From contig NZ_PKUQ01000050.1 of NCBI RefSeq assembly GCF_002866925.1, positions 62,001-126,000 of the forward strand: a stretch of DNA of 64,000 nt, written 5' to 3'. The notes below the pieces were generated by a model that saw only the letters and a program-made list of their open reading frames with translations, did no database searches and had not been told where the DNA came from. The position numbers and the translations under genes are program-made. Shown here piece by piece: positions 8,332-16,614 of the stretch; the stretch's first letter is position 1; the number at the start of each line of letters is the position of its first letter. Source of the DNA: Cohaesibacter celericrescens. Lineage in GTDB: Bacteria; Pseudomonadota; Alphaproteobacteria; Rhizobiales; Cohaesibacteraceae.

Positions 8332-8942
8332 CCGGACCAATTTCCGCCACACAAAGCATCAGCAGTCTAAAACCGCTCGACTTATCCCGAGTCTCATTTC
8401 AAAGCACCAGCCTTAAGTCCGGTGCGGTGACGGAGACATTCTCGTCGCATTTTCCGGCCCAAGCAGGCAACGCAGGCAGTGCGCGTGATGGTCACGTCTC
8501 TTTGTTGAAGTTTGACTTTTCATTGGAACAAGTTCCGCTGGTTGGAGATTTTTTGTCCCTCGTCTCTGATTTGTTTTCCTCCACCCACGGGTCGTCATCA
8601 TTGGCAACAGATCAGACCAGTGAAGTTGCCTATCACCGCAGCAATAGGACTATTGCAAACAGAGATGTTTCGGCCTCTGCAAACCAATTTTCCCAAAGCG
8701 ACAGCCAGAAGATGGCAAGCACAAACGATCTGTCCGCTCTATTGCCCAGTCTCGAAGGATTGTCCCCTGCTCCAATAAATCTTCTGCCCGACGATGATGT
8801 TGCTCCCGATGCGCTAACGGCAACGCCGGACGCCGCGCGATCGATTTCCGGTTTGGCAAAACATCCATCCAACTTGCTTCCGGCAGAAACATTACAATTG
8901 CTGCAGGATCGCTATATGGCCAAGATTTCCAAGGAGGGATAA
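8328..8942 (+). CDS. Unknown protein between flgF and fliI
   Basis: A 204-residue product that I do not recognise. It is rich in Ser, Thr, Gln and Asp, has no signal peptide or membrane helix, and looks largely disordered, with one short amphipathic stretch (LEQVPLVGDFLSLVSDLF). It starts in an ATGA overlap with flgF and ends 3 bases before fliI, so it is firmly inside the operon. Low-complexity composition resembles an export substrate, chaperone-bound region or a FliK-like linker, but nothing decides between these. Confidence 0.7.
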   Translation: MTGPISATQSISSLKPLDLSRVSFQSTSLKSGAVTETFSSHFPAQAGNAGSARDGHVSLLKFDFSLEQVPLVGDFLSLVSDLFSSTHGSSSLATDQTSEVAYHRSNRTIANRDVSASANQFSQSDSQKMASTNDLSALLPSLEGLSPAPINLLPDDDVAPDALTATPDAARSISGLAKHPSNLLPAETLQLLQDRYMAKISKEG

Positions 8943-8945
8943 ATT

Positions 8946-10379
8946 ATGAAGAAAGCCCCCCCTCACCGGGCCGCCTCTGCACCCGCACGCGCAAAATCTG
9001 CCAACAAGCTTGATAAACTGCATGGCGTGGTCCGCTTGCTGCAAGAGCATAATACGTCTGTGCGCGTTTGCGGCACGGTCTCCCAGATCACACCCGGATA
9101 TTACGGCATCAGCGGACTGGAAAAGCATGTTTGCATTGGCGATTGCATTGAGCTGGATGTGATGCGTCCCTATGGTCGCGGACCCGCTCGTGCCGAGGTC
9201 ATCCGCATTGATGAGGGCAAGGTCTATGCCAAGCCTTACAGCCAGCATCTGGATGTTGGCATTGGCACCCGTGTCATGCGCATGGGCCCGGTTCAGCTAA
9301 GTCCGGACAACAGCTGGCTGGGGCGTGTGATTGACTCCCTAGGGCGACCAATCGACAACAGGGGTATGCTTGTGCCCGGTCGATTGAGTGTTTCCCTTGA
9401 AGGGGACCCGCCTCCCGCCATGGAACGGTCCATGATCGAAAAACCTATTCGCACCGGCGTGCGGGCCATTGATTTATTTACCCCTTTATGTGTTGGCCAG
9501 AGGATCGGTGTATTTGCAGGGTCAGGCGTTGGCAAATCCACATTACTCGCCATGTTGGCCAGCGCTCTTGATTTTGAAGTCGTAGTTGTCGCGCTGGTTG
9601 GCGAGAGGGGACGAGAGGTCCGCGAATTCATTGAAGGAACCCTGGGAGAGGCGCTCACAAAATCTGTGGTTGTCGTCGCAACCGGTGACGAGAGTCCCAT
9701 GATGCGCAGACAGGCCCCTAAAACGGCCATGGCCATTGCGGAACATTTCCGCGATCAGGGCCTCTCTGTTCTTATGATTATGGATTCAGCCACCCGCTTT
9801 GCTCAGGCCGCAAGAGATGTGGCAATGGCGTCGGGGGAACCCGCAGTCGCGCGTGGCTATACGCCCAGTGTGTTCAGCGAATTACCGCGCCTGTTGGAGC
9901 GGGCCGGCCCAGGACGGGTGCCAGAGCATGAGTCAGAGCCTTGTGGGGCGATAACCGGAATATTTTCCGTTCTTGTTGATGGCGATGATCACAATGATCC
10001 GGTTGCCGACTCCATTCGCGGTATTCTGGATGGACATATTGTTTTGGATCGAGCGATTGCAGATCAGGGGCGTTATCCCGCCATTGATGTCTTGTCGTCG
10101 GTGTCTCGTATGGCCAACAAAGCCTGGAACAAAAATGAAGCGCAGCTGATCATGAAACTAAAAAGCATGATTACACGCTATGAAGAAACGCGCGATCTTC
10201 GCTTGCTGGGCGGTTACACCAAAGGTGCTGATGCAGAACTTGATCATGCCATGCTTTTAATCCCAAGCATCTATGACATTTTGTGCCAAACACCTCATGA
10301 GATGGTTCCAGCCAATGAGATTGACGACCCATTTCGCGAGCTCTCGGATGCCCTCACCGCAAAAGAAATAAAGGACTAG
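8946..10379 (+). CDS. fliI: Flagellar export ATPase FliI
   Basis: FliI is the hexameric ATPase that energises and orders flagellar type III export. The 477-residue protein has an N-terminal beta-barrel domain, Walker A AGSGVGKST at residues 191-199, the GERGREV motif near 219-225, Walker B ending at Asp280 (LMIMDSATR), and the family signature PSVFSELPRLLERAGPG. Length is normal. It is preceded by an AGGGA site and lies 3 bases after the unknown gene. Confidence 0.97.
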   Translation: MKKAPPHRAASAPARAKSANKLDKLHGVVRLLQEHNTSVRVCGTVSQITPGYYGISGLEKHVCIGDCIELDVMRPYGRGPARAEVIRIDEGKVYAKPYSQHLDVGIGTRVMRMGPVQLSPDNSWLGRVIDSLGRPIDNRGMLVPGRLSVSLEGDPPPAMERSMIEKPIRTGVRAIDLFTPLCVGQRIGVFAGSGVGKSTLLAMLASALDFEVVVVALVGERGREVREFIEGTLGEALTKSVVVVATGDESPMMRRQAPKTAMAIAEHFRDQGLSVLMIMDSATRFAQAARDVAMASGEPAVARGYTPSVFSELPRLLERAGPGRVPEHESEPCGAITGIFSVLVDGDDHNDPVADSIRGILDGHIVLDRAIADQGRYPAIDVLSSVSRMANKAWNKNEAQLIMKLKSMITRYEETRDLRLLGGYTKGADAELDHAMLLIPSIYDILCQTPHEMVPANEIDDPFRELSDALTAKEIKD

Positions 10380-10466
10380 CACAACTCGTCAGGCAAGTTT
10401 CAAGCAAGCCACGTGCATTAATATTATCGCAACATTGGTGCACAAAGACAAACCGAGGTACTATGC

Positions 10467-10931
10467 ATGGCTATATCCATTCCCTCAGATTTGGTTCTTG
10501 ATGTTGTGAAGGCCGCCGATCCGGTCGCGCAACAGCATGCAACCATCGCGTTGGGGTCATCAAATGGTGTCAGGGCGCAGCCTTCTGAAAGCGCTTTGCA
10601 AAACGCATCCTTAGATGACGAGTCTTTCCAGCAAACCTTTTCATCCGTCGCGCAGCCTGCTGTGTTGTCAGATGCCCGAGGCAGCTTGTCCCGCTATCAA
10701 ATGGCCCCGGTATCCACCCCCGTTGGTGAGAAATTCGAAGCCATGCTGCTACACCAGTTTTTGGAAACCATGTTGCCACGCGAGTCCGAAGCCGTATTTG
10801 GCAAAGGCACTGCGGGGGAAATCTGGCGCTCCATGCTGGCTGAACAGGTGGGCGCGCAAATGGCCAGAACAAAGGCAATTGGTTTGGCCTCCTATCTCAA
10901 AATTCCTGAACAAAGCAATCCTGCAACATAA
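10467..10931 (+). CDS. FlgJ-like rod-binding protein
   Basis: A 154-residue protein whose C-terminal half matches the rod-binding (FlgJ N-terminal) domain: FEAMLLHQFLETMLP, then AVFGKGTAGEIWRSMLAEQVGAQMA. There is no muramidase domain, so it would act as a rod-assembly scaffold only, with peptidoglycan opening supplied by a separate enzyme, perhaps the transglycosylase at 22962. In rhizobia this family has also been annotated CheL. The N-terminal 70 residues are variable and polar. It lies 87 bases after fliI. Confidence 0.82.
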   Translation: MAISIPSDLVLDVVKAADPVAQQHATIALGSSNGVRAQPSESALQNASLDDESFQQTFSSVAQPAVLSDARGSLSRYQMAPVSTPVGEKFEAMLLHQFLETMLPRESEAVFGKGTAGEIWRSMLAEQVGAQMARTKAIGLASYLKIPEQSNPAT

Positions 10932-10944
10932 GGGAAGAATACCC

Positions 10945-11400
10945 ATGACAACCGAGCTTGAGCTATCTCATTTTGACGTCCCCACAGCGGTCCCGCCTGT
11001 TGAGGTTCTGTCCAACGCAGCGCAGCCATCAGATGAGAAAGGCACCGTCATCTATCTTGAAGAGAAAATGCTTGCCTCTGTCGACCGGGCAATAGATGTC
11101 GTGTCAAATGAAACACGTGCCCTGCGCGAAAATGTCATCGTCGACTTGCGTCCGCACGCTGATGCAAAATCACGGGCTCTTCTTGATCTCAATCGCATCA
11201 TGGGTGATCTGTCTACCAAGGATGTACCCCAGTCTGTGGTCAACGAACTGCGCATATTGAGGCATATTCTTACTGACAATGAACAGCTTCTTTCCAACCA
11301 TCTTGAAGCGGTTCGTGAGATCACGGACTTGTTGTCATCGACGATGATGAAAGAAGAGTCTGACGGCACATACACCGCTGATCATCTGGAGCCTAGATAA
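10945..11400 (+). CDS. Helical flagellar-locus protein, possibly FlgN-like chaperone
   Basis: A 151-residue acidic, helical protein without signal or membrane segment. Segments such as EEKMLASVDRAIDVVSNET and ELRILRHILTDNEQLLSNHLEAV suggest long antiparallel helices of the size and layout of FlgN, the export chaperone for FlgK and FlgL. Start at 10945 is set by AAGGGAAG nine bases upstream. It directly follows the rod-binding gene, a position where FlgN-like genes are often found in alphaproteobacteria. The FlgN assignment is inference from length, helicity and position. Confidence 0.65.
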   Translation: MTTELELSHFDVPTAVPPVEVLSNAAQPSDEKGTVIYLEEKMLASVDRAIDVVSNETRALRENVIVDLRPHADAKSRALLDLNRIMGDLSTKDVPQSVVNELRILRHILTDNEQLLSNHLEAVREITDLLSSTMMKEESDGTYTADHLEPR

Positions 11401-11403
11401 ACG

Positions 11404-11859
11404 ATGCGTTACATCTTGCTGGGTTTTTGGATTGGTGCTGTCGCCATTCTGTCTGCTTATTTCTCGGGTCTCTGGATGAATAAGCAGAATTTGATCGAAA
11501 TCGCCGAAACCCCTCAAAATACAGGCATGGATTATGAAGAGACCCGCGCGATCAGTGTTCCTATGATCGCAGATGGTAAGGTGCATGGATATGTGGTGGC
11601 ACAATTTGTCTTCACCATTGAAGTCGAAGCCTTGCAATCCCTGTCTGTCCCGCCCAATCCTTACATTATTGACGAAGCCTTTAGGGCCATCTTCAATGAC
11701 CCTGACATCAATTTTTCTGACCTCAGAAAATATGATCTAGACGGTTTGACCCAGCGCATCAAAGACAATGTCAATGCCCGCATGAAGGGAGATTTGGTGC
11801 ACGACATTTTGGTTGAGGAATTCAGCTTCTTTCCAAAATCCATGGCGCATGCGGGATAA
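11404..11859 (+). CDS. Single-pass membrane protein, FliL-like layout
   Basis: A 151-residue protein with one N-terminal membrane helix (ILLGFWIGAVAILSAYFSGLW) and a periplasmic domain. The domain contains VVAQFVFTIEVEA and near the end DLVHDILVEEFSFFP, a strand-helix-strand layout that resembles the stator-associated FliL fold, but sequence identity to FliL is not obvious to me. It starts 3 bases after the preceding gene. A role at the motor or export apparatus is suggested by position only. Confidence 0.65.
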   Translation: MRYILLGFWIGAVAILSAYFSGLWMNKQNLIEIAETPQNTGMDYEETRAISVPMIADGKVHGYVVAQFVFTIEVEALQSLSVPPNPYIIDEAFRAIFNDPDINFSDLRKYDLDGLTQRIKDNVNARMKGDLVHDILVEEFSFFPKSMAHAG

Positions 11860-11928
11860 GACCGCGTTCCGTCTAAAGAGCATTGACACCGTTGAACCCA
11901 TTTAAGGTTCTTGACGGTCGCCTCGCAA

Positions 11929-11950
11929 GCCCAGCGCAAGTTTGCTGGGC
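11929..11950 (+). repeat. Inverted repeat upstream of flhA
   Basis: GCCCAGC and GCTGGGC form a 7-bp stem with an 8-base loop about 40 bases before the flhA start. There is no T tract after it, so it is not a typical terminator; it could affect translation or mRNA stability. Confidence 0.4.
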
Positions 11951-11991
11951 CAAAATCCCGTGACAGAAAAACTCACGCAATGGAGAGCGAC

Positions 11992-14085
11992 ATGACCGAC
12001 AGCAACGTTGTTGCAAGTGTTGGCCTAAATCCCGAAAAGAATAGCCGAGATATCGGTTTCGCTTTTGGCATGGTCATTATTCTGACGATCCTCTTCCTAC
12101 CAATTCCAGCGATTTTAATTGATATCGGCCTGTCTTTATCTATTGCCTTGTCCGTCCTCATTTTGATGGTCTCGTTGTGGATCCAGAAACCACTGGAATT
12201 TTCGTCCTTCCCAACGATCCTGCTGATTGCCACGATGTTGCGCCTGTCATTGAATATCGCAACAACCCGCATGATTTTGTCTCGCGGGCACGAAGGCATG
12301 GATGCCGCTGGCGGTATCATCAATGGATTTTCACAATTCGTGATGGGCGGCGATTTTGTAATCGGTATTATAGTGTTCGCCATTCTGGTCATCGTGAATT
12401 TTCTGGTGATCACCAAGGGGGCAACAAGGATTGCAGAGGTTGGCGCACGCTTCACACTGGATGCCATTCCTGGCAAACAGATGGCGATTGATGCCGACCT
12501 GAATGCCGGATTGATTGACGAGAAGGAGGCACAGTCGCGCCGGCGTGAACTGGAAGAGGAAAGCTCTTTTTTCGGCGCAATGGACGGGGCCTCCAAATTT
12601 GTGCGCGGCGATGCCATCGCCGGTCTGATCATTACAGCCGTCAACATTTTTGGCGGCATTGTTATCGGGGCGACCCGCTATGACATGAGCCTGTCGGAAG
12701 CTTCGGATGTATTCACCAAACTGTCGGTTGGCGATGGTCTGGTTTCACAGATTCCGGCATTGGTTGTCTCGCTTGCCGCCGGTTTGCTTGTCTCCAAAGG
12801 AGGAACACGCGGATCGACAGAAAAAGCGGTCATGAGCCAACTGGGCAAATACCCACGTGCTCTGTTTGTGGCATCCAGCTTGATGGTCATTCTCGCCATC
12901 ATGCCCGGCCTGCCCGTTCTCCCCTTCGCCATTCTTGCCGGCATCATGGCTTTCACCGGCTATACCATTCCACGCAAACTCGCAGAGCAACAAGATGTAA
13001 GAGACAAAAAGGCTGCCGTCATTGCCCGACAAAAAGAGCAGGAAGAGCGCTTATCGGTCAAACAGACACTTAAATCAGCTGAGATTGAACTCTGCCTCGG
13101 CAAGCAACTCACGGCTCAAATGCTGACATCCCGTGATGATCTGGCCAATCGGGTCGGCAAAATGCGTCGCAAATTTGCTGAGGAATATGGCTTCGTTGTC
13201 CCCGACATTCATTTGACCGACAGCCTGACCATCAATCCCAAGAGCTATGAAATTCGTATCCATGGCACGGTCGTTGCCAGCCATGAACTTCGGGTTGGTG
13301 AGCTATTGGTGCTTTCAGGTCCAGAAAACACCAACAAACTACCCGGTGAGGCGACGCGCGAACCCGCCTTTGGCATGCCAGGCATTTGGGTGCCTTCTGC
13401 CTATGCCGACGAAGTCAAACGCATTGGCATGGATGCCGTCGACAACACCTCGGTTGTCTTGACCCATTTGAGCGAAGTAATCCGCAACAACCTGCCACAA
13501 TTGTTATCCTATAAGGATATGCGATCTTTGCTGGATCGTCTTGATAAGGAATATAAGCGCCTGATTGACGACATTTGTCCGGCACATATTTCTTATTCTG
13601 GTTTGCAAGCCGTTCTTAAATTATTGCTCGCCGAGCGCGTTTCGATCCGTAACCTGCATCTCATTCTGGAAGCAATTGCCGAAATTGCCCCCCATGTTCG
13701 CCGATCAGAACAAGTGGTGGAGCATGTTCGTATCCGGATTGGCCAACAGATTTGTGGCGATTTGGCCCACGGTGGGAAACTGCCCGTTATCCGGCTTGGT
13801 AACCAATGGGATTTGGCCTTCCATGACGCCCTCAAACGCGACCCCAAAGGTGAAGTGATCGAATTCGACATTGACCCGCATTTGGTGGAACAGTTTGGCG
13901 AACAATTGACCAAACTTGTCAGGGATAAATCGGCAAATCATCAAAGTTACGCGATTTTAACAACGCCGGACGCCCGCAGTTATGTGCGCATGATTGTCGA
14001 ACGTCTGTTTCCGACATTGCCGGTCCTGTCCCATCTTGAAGTCGTTCGCGGGGTCGATTTGATCACCGTCGGCAGCGTGTCCTGA
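11992..14085 (+). CDS. flhA: Flagellar export gate protein FlhA
   Basis: FlhA forms the nonameric ring of the export gate and its cytoplasmic domain docks chaperone-substrate complexes. The 697-residue product has about eight membrane segments in the first 310 residues, the conserved FHIPEP-family segment [19 protein letters not shown], and a large C-terminal cytoplasmic domain. I chose the ATG at 11992, preceded by GGAG six bases upstream; an ATG 12 bases earlier has no site. It is followed after 6 bases by fliR. Length is typical (about 690-700). Confidence 0.96.
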   Translation: MTDSNVVASVGLNPEKNSRDIGFAFGMVIILTILFLPIPAILIDIGLSLSIALSVLILMVSLWIQKPLEFSSFPTILLIATMLRLSLNIATTRMILSRGHEGMDAAGGIINGFSQFVMGGDFVIGIIVFAILVIVNFLVITKGATRIAEVGARFTLDAIPGKQMAIDADLNAGLIDEKEAQSRRRELEEESSFFGAMDGASKFVRGDAIAGLIITAVNIFGGIVIGATRYDMSLSEASDVFTKLSVGDGLVSQIPALVVSLAAGLLVSKGGTRGSTEKAVMSQLGKYPRALFVASSLMVILAIMPGLPVLPFAILAGIMAFTGYTIPRKLAEQQDVRDKKAAVIARQKEQEERLSVKQTLKSAEIELCLGKQLTAQMLTSRDDLANRVGKMRRKFAEEYGFVVPDIHLTDSLTINPKSYEIRIHGTVVASHELRVGELLVLSGPENTNKLPGEATREPAFGMPGIWVPSAYADEVKRIGMDAVDNTSVVLTHLSEVIRNNLPQLLSYKDMRSLLDRLDKEYKRLIDDICPAHISYSGLQAVLKLLLAERVSIRNLHLILEAIAEIAPHVRRSEQVVEHVRIRIGQQICGDLAHGGKLPVIRLGNQWDLAFHDALKRDPKGEVIEFDIDPHLVEQFGEQLTKLVRDKSANHQSYAILTTPDARSYVRMIVERLFPTLPVLSHLEVVRGVDLITVGSVS

Positions 14086-14091
14086 TCGCTC

Positions 14092-14844
14092 ATGGTCTGG
14101 CTTCAAACCAATGTGTTGGTCGCGATATTCCTGATCTATTGTCGTATCGGGGCCTGCTTAATGATTGTGCCGGGTTTCGGCAGTGCACGGATTGCCGCTC
14201 AGATCCGTCTGTTCATTGCCCTTGCCATCTCTTTGGCACTTGCGCCCTTGCTTTTGAAGCAAGTCATGCAGATCATTCCTGATGTATCACCTGCCAGTTT
14301 GTTGTTGTTGATCGCCTCTGAATTGCTCATAGGTGCGACCATAGGCTTCATTGGCCGAGCCTTTCTGGCGGCCCTACAAACGCTGGGAACTTTTGCCGCA
14401 ATGTCGATGAGTTTCTCCCCCATGGCAGGGACGCCGATTGAAGGGGGGGAACCGGTTCCAGCCCTTGTCAATCTGATGACTATGACAGCCGTTGTCTTGA
14501 TTTTTATTTCCGGGCTTCATTGGCAGATGATTTCAGGACTGATTGATTCCTATCAGGTGGTTCCTCCCGCTATGTCATTTGCAGTACAGGACAGTTTGAT
14601 ACAGGCGACAGATGCATTGAAAGAAGCCTTCATACTGGCTTTGCGCATAAGCAGCCCCTTCATAATTTATGCGGTTGTCGTCAATCTGGCGCTGGGTCTT
14701 GCCAACAAATTGACCCCACAAATTCCGATATACTTCATTGCCATGCCCTTTGTTATCGCGGGAGGACTTTTTCTCGTCATGTTCGTATTCAGCGAAATGA
14801 TAGGGATATTCATTGATCAATTCTCTCAAGTGATTAATCGCTAA
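14092..14844 (+). CDS. fliR: Flagellar export gate protein FliR
   Basis: FliR is a core subunit of the FliP-FliQ-FliR export gate. The 250-residue protein is strongly hydrophobic with about six membrane segments and the family features near residues 15-30 (YCRIGACLMIVPGFGS), 95-115 and PIYFIAMPFVIAGGLFLV near the end. fliQ is in this window at 29045, whereas fliP is not, so the gate genes are split across the locus here. Confidence 0.95.
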   Translation: MVWLQTNVLVAIFLIYCRIGACLMIVPGFGSARIAAQIRLFIALAISLALAPLLLKQVMQIIPDVSPASLLLLIASELLIGATIGFIGRAFLAALQTLGTFAAMSMSFSPMAGTPIEGGEPVPALVNLMTMTAVVLIFISGLHWQMISGLIDSYQVVPPAMSFAVQDSLIQATDALKEAFILALRISSPFIIYAVVVNLALGLANKLTPQIPIYFIAMPFVIAGGLFLVMFVFSEMIGIFIDQFSQVINR

Positions 14845-14860
14845 TTTTTTTGGAGGCCCC

Positions 14861-15256
14861 ATGTCTGACCGTCTCAAGAAAACCCGTCTCTTGTTGCGCG
14901 CGCAAGAGCATCTACAAAAGAATGCCCAGCGCGCTGTCACGCAGATGAAGACTCAGCTTGATCAACTACGTCAAAAAGAAAAAACCTTGTTGCTGCTTAT
15001 GTCAGAAGGGGACCCCATGTTGGTCAACAGCTTGATGCATTCGCACACAAAACAAATCAAACGCGTCTCCCAGGACAGAAAGAAAATAGATGCTGCCTTA
15101 CAGGAGATGAAGGAACAAACCCGCAAACACGGTGTATCAATGGAAATCGTCAAACGGCTTATTTCTGTGCAGGAAGAGGCCCAGGCCAAGATGCAGGAAA
15201 AAAAAGATCAACTTGAGTTGATTGATCAGTCAGTTCAGAAAAATCAATCTTTTTAA
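14861..15256 (+). CDS. FliJ-like coiled-coil protein
   Basis: A 131-residue, highly charged, almost entirely helical protein (Lys, Gln and Glu rich; KKTRLLLRAQEHLQKNAQ, MKTQLDQLRQKEKTLLLL). Length and antiparallel coiled-coil character match FliJ, the stalk of the FliI ATPase, and no other FliJ candidate is present in the window. It begins after a GGAGGCCCC site and ends the flgF-fliI-flhA-fliR block. FliJ is poorly conserved, so this stays an inference from composition and position. Confidence 0.6.
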   Translation: MSDRLKKTRLLLRAQEHLQKNAQRAVTQMKTQLDQLRQKEKTLLLLMSEGDPMLVNSLMHSHTKQIKRVSQDRKKIDAALQEMKEQTRKHGVSMEIVKRLISVQEEAQAKMQEKKDQLELIDQSVQKNQSF

Positions 15257-15293
15257 AAACTTAAGCATCACAAAAACCAACCGCAATGCGACA

Positions 15294-15328
15294 GAAAACC
15301 CCTTTTCCTGAGGGGTTTTCTTTTTTTT
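15294..15328 (+). terminator. Rho-independent terminator after the flhA-fliR block
   Basis: A perfect 9-bp stem GAAAACCCC / GGGGTTTTC with a 9-base loop is followed by a run of eight T. It separates the export operon from the flagellin gene. Confidence 0.92.
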
Positions 15329-15496
15329 CAAAAAACATTCGTAGAGGTCAGCTTCAGGCAAGTTTGCAACTTTAAGGTCTGAAGTACGGCAGGTTGGACA
15401 ACAACCAAAAAGGTCCAAAGGCATGACGCCGCCCTGTCGTCCCGGTGAAAATCCGGAATGTCCCCATATTTGACTATCATTGAAAGGGACATCATC
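15329..15496 (+). promoter_or_regulatory. Flagellin promoter and leader region
   Basis: The 168 bases between the terminator and the flagellin ATG must hold the flagellin promoter and 5' leader, since the gene is flanked by terminators on both sides. GAAAGGGA lies 9 bases before the ATG. In alphaproteobacteria FlbT acts on flagellin mRNA leaders; whether it does so here cannot be seen. I could not fix promoter boxes. Confidence 0.5.
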
Positions 15497-16426
15497 ATGT
15501 CTAACAGTATTCTGACCAATGCATCTGCAATGACAGCTTTGCAGACCCTGAACGCAACCAACGCCAATATGTCGGAAGTTCAGAACCGCATTTCTACTGG
15601 CCAGCGCGTTTCTTCCGCTGAAGACAATGCGGCCTACTGGTCTATTGCAACCACTATGCGTTCGGACAACTCAGCTTTGTCCGCCGTACAGGATGCTCTG
15701 GGTCTCGGTGCTGCAACGGTTGACACCATGTATACAGCCATGAACTCTACCGTTGAAGTTGTTGACGAAATCAAGGCAAAACTCGTTGCTGCCAAACAGC
15801 CTGGCGTTGACCGTGGCAAAATTCAGTCTGATATTTCTGAGCTGCAAAACCAGCTTCAGACCATCGCAGACTCCGCCGTGTTCAACTCTGAAAACTGGCT
15901 GTCAACTGATGCCTCAGCAACTGGCTACTCCGCAACAAAAAGTGTTGTTTCTTCCTTCAGTCGTGCCGGTGGTGCCATTACAATCTCCACCATCGACATC
16001 GATACCACTGCTACGCAGTTGTTTGAAGCATCTACTCAGGCTGGTGTTCTCGATAAAGCCCGCACAGCCGCTGCCGGCAACATGATTGGTGACAGTGTTG
16101 CTACCATCGACATCAGTGCGATTACTGATGATGCAGCCGATACAGCAGCCCTTGATGCGGCAATCAGCGACGTCGACGCTGCAATGGCTGAAATCACCGA
16201 CTCGGCTACTCTGTTGGGTTCTGTGAAAAAGCGTATCGATCTTCAGAAGGACTTCGTGTCCGCTCTGACAGATGCTCTTGACCGCGGTATCGGCCAGTTG
16301 GTTGATGCGGATATGAACGAGGAATCAACACGTCTTAAAGCTCTTCAGGTTCAACAGCAGTTGGGTATTCAGGCTCTCTCGATTGCCAACTCCAACAGCG
16401 AGAACATTCTGTCACTGTTCCGTTAA
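15497..16426 (+). CDS. fla: Flagellin
   Basis: Filament subunit, 309 residues. The N-terminal D0/D1 region (MSNSILTNASAMTALQTL, then QNRISTGQRVSSAEDNAAYW) and the C-terminal D1/D0 region (RLKALQVQQQLGIQALSIAN, ending SENILSLFR) are classical; the middle 120 residues are variable and Ala/Thr/Asp rich. It is a short flagellin with a small outer domain, as in alphaproteobacteria. I chose the ATG at 15497 with an upstream GAAAGGGA site; an ATG-less 13-residue extension is unsupported. It is the only flagellin gene here and is monocistronic, with terminators on both sides. Export likely uses FlhA and regulation FlaF and FlbT. Confidence 0.95.
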   Translation: MSNSILTNASAMTALQTLNATNANMSEVQNRISTGQRVSSAEDNAAYWSIATTMRSDNSALSAVQDALGLGAATVDTMYTAMNSTVEVVDEIKAKLVAAKQPGVDRGKIQSDISELQNQLQTIADSAVFNSENWLSTDASATGYSATKSVVSSFSRAGGAITISTIDIDTTATQLFEASTQAGVLDKARTAAAGNMIGDSVATIDISAITDDAADTAALDAAISDVDAAMAEITDSATLLGSVKKRIDLQKDFVSALTDALDRGIGQLVDADMNEESTRLKALQVQQQLGIQALSIANSNSENILSLFR

Positions 16427-16471
16427 GGCAAGACAGATCAAGACTTTTGATGTTGCGACAGACATGAAAGG

Positions 16472-16500
16472 CACGCCCCTTGTGGGGCGTGCTTTTTTGT
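16472..16500 (+). terminator. Rho-independent terminator after flagellin
   Basis: A perfect 9-bp GC-rich stem GCACGCCCC / GGGGCGTGC with loop TTGT followed by TTTTTTGTTTT. It is the strongest hairpin of the flagellar region, fitting a highly expressed single-gene transcript. Confidence 0.95.
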
Positions 16501-16614
16501 TTTGGGTGATTGCAATTCAGTTGGACGAACCAATTCCCACGCATGCTTCGCGCAAGTTTTAGCCCGCATAGTGGCCCCAGTTAATTCTCAGTCGTGCAAG
16601 GGGTTTCAATTTCG

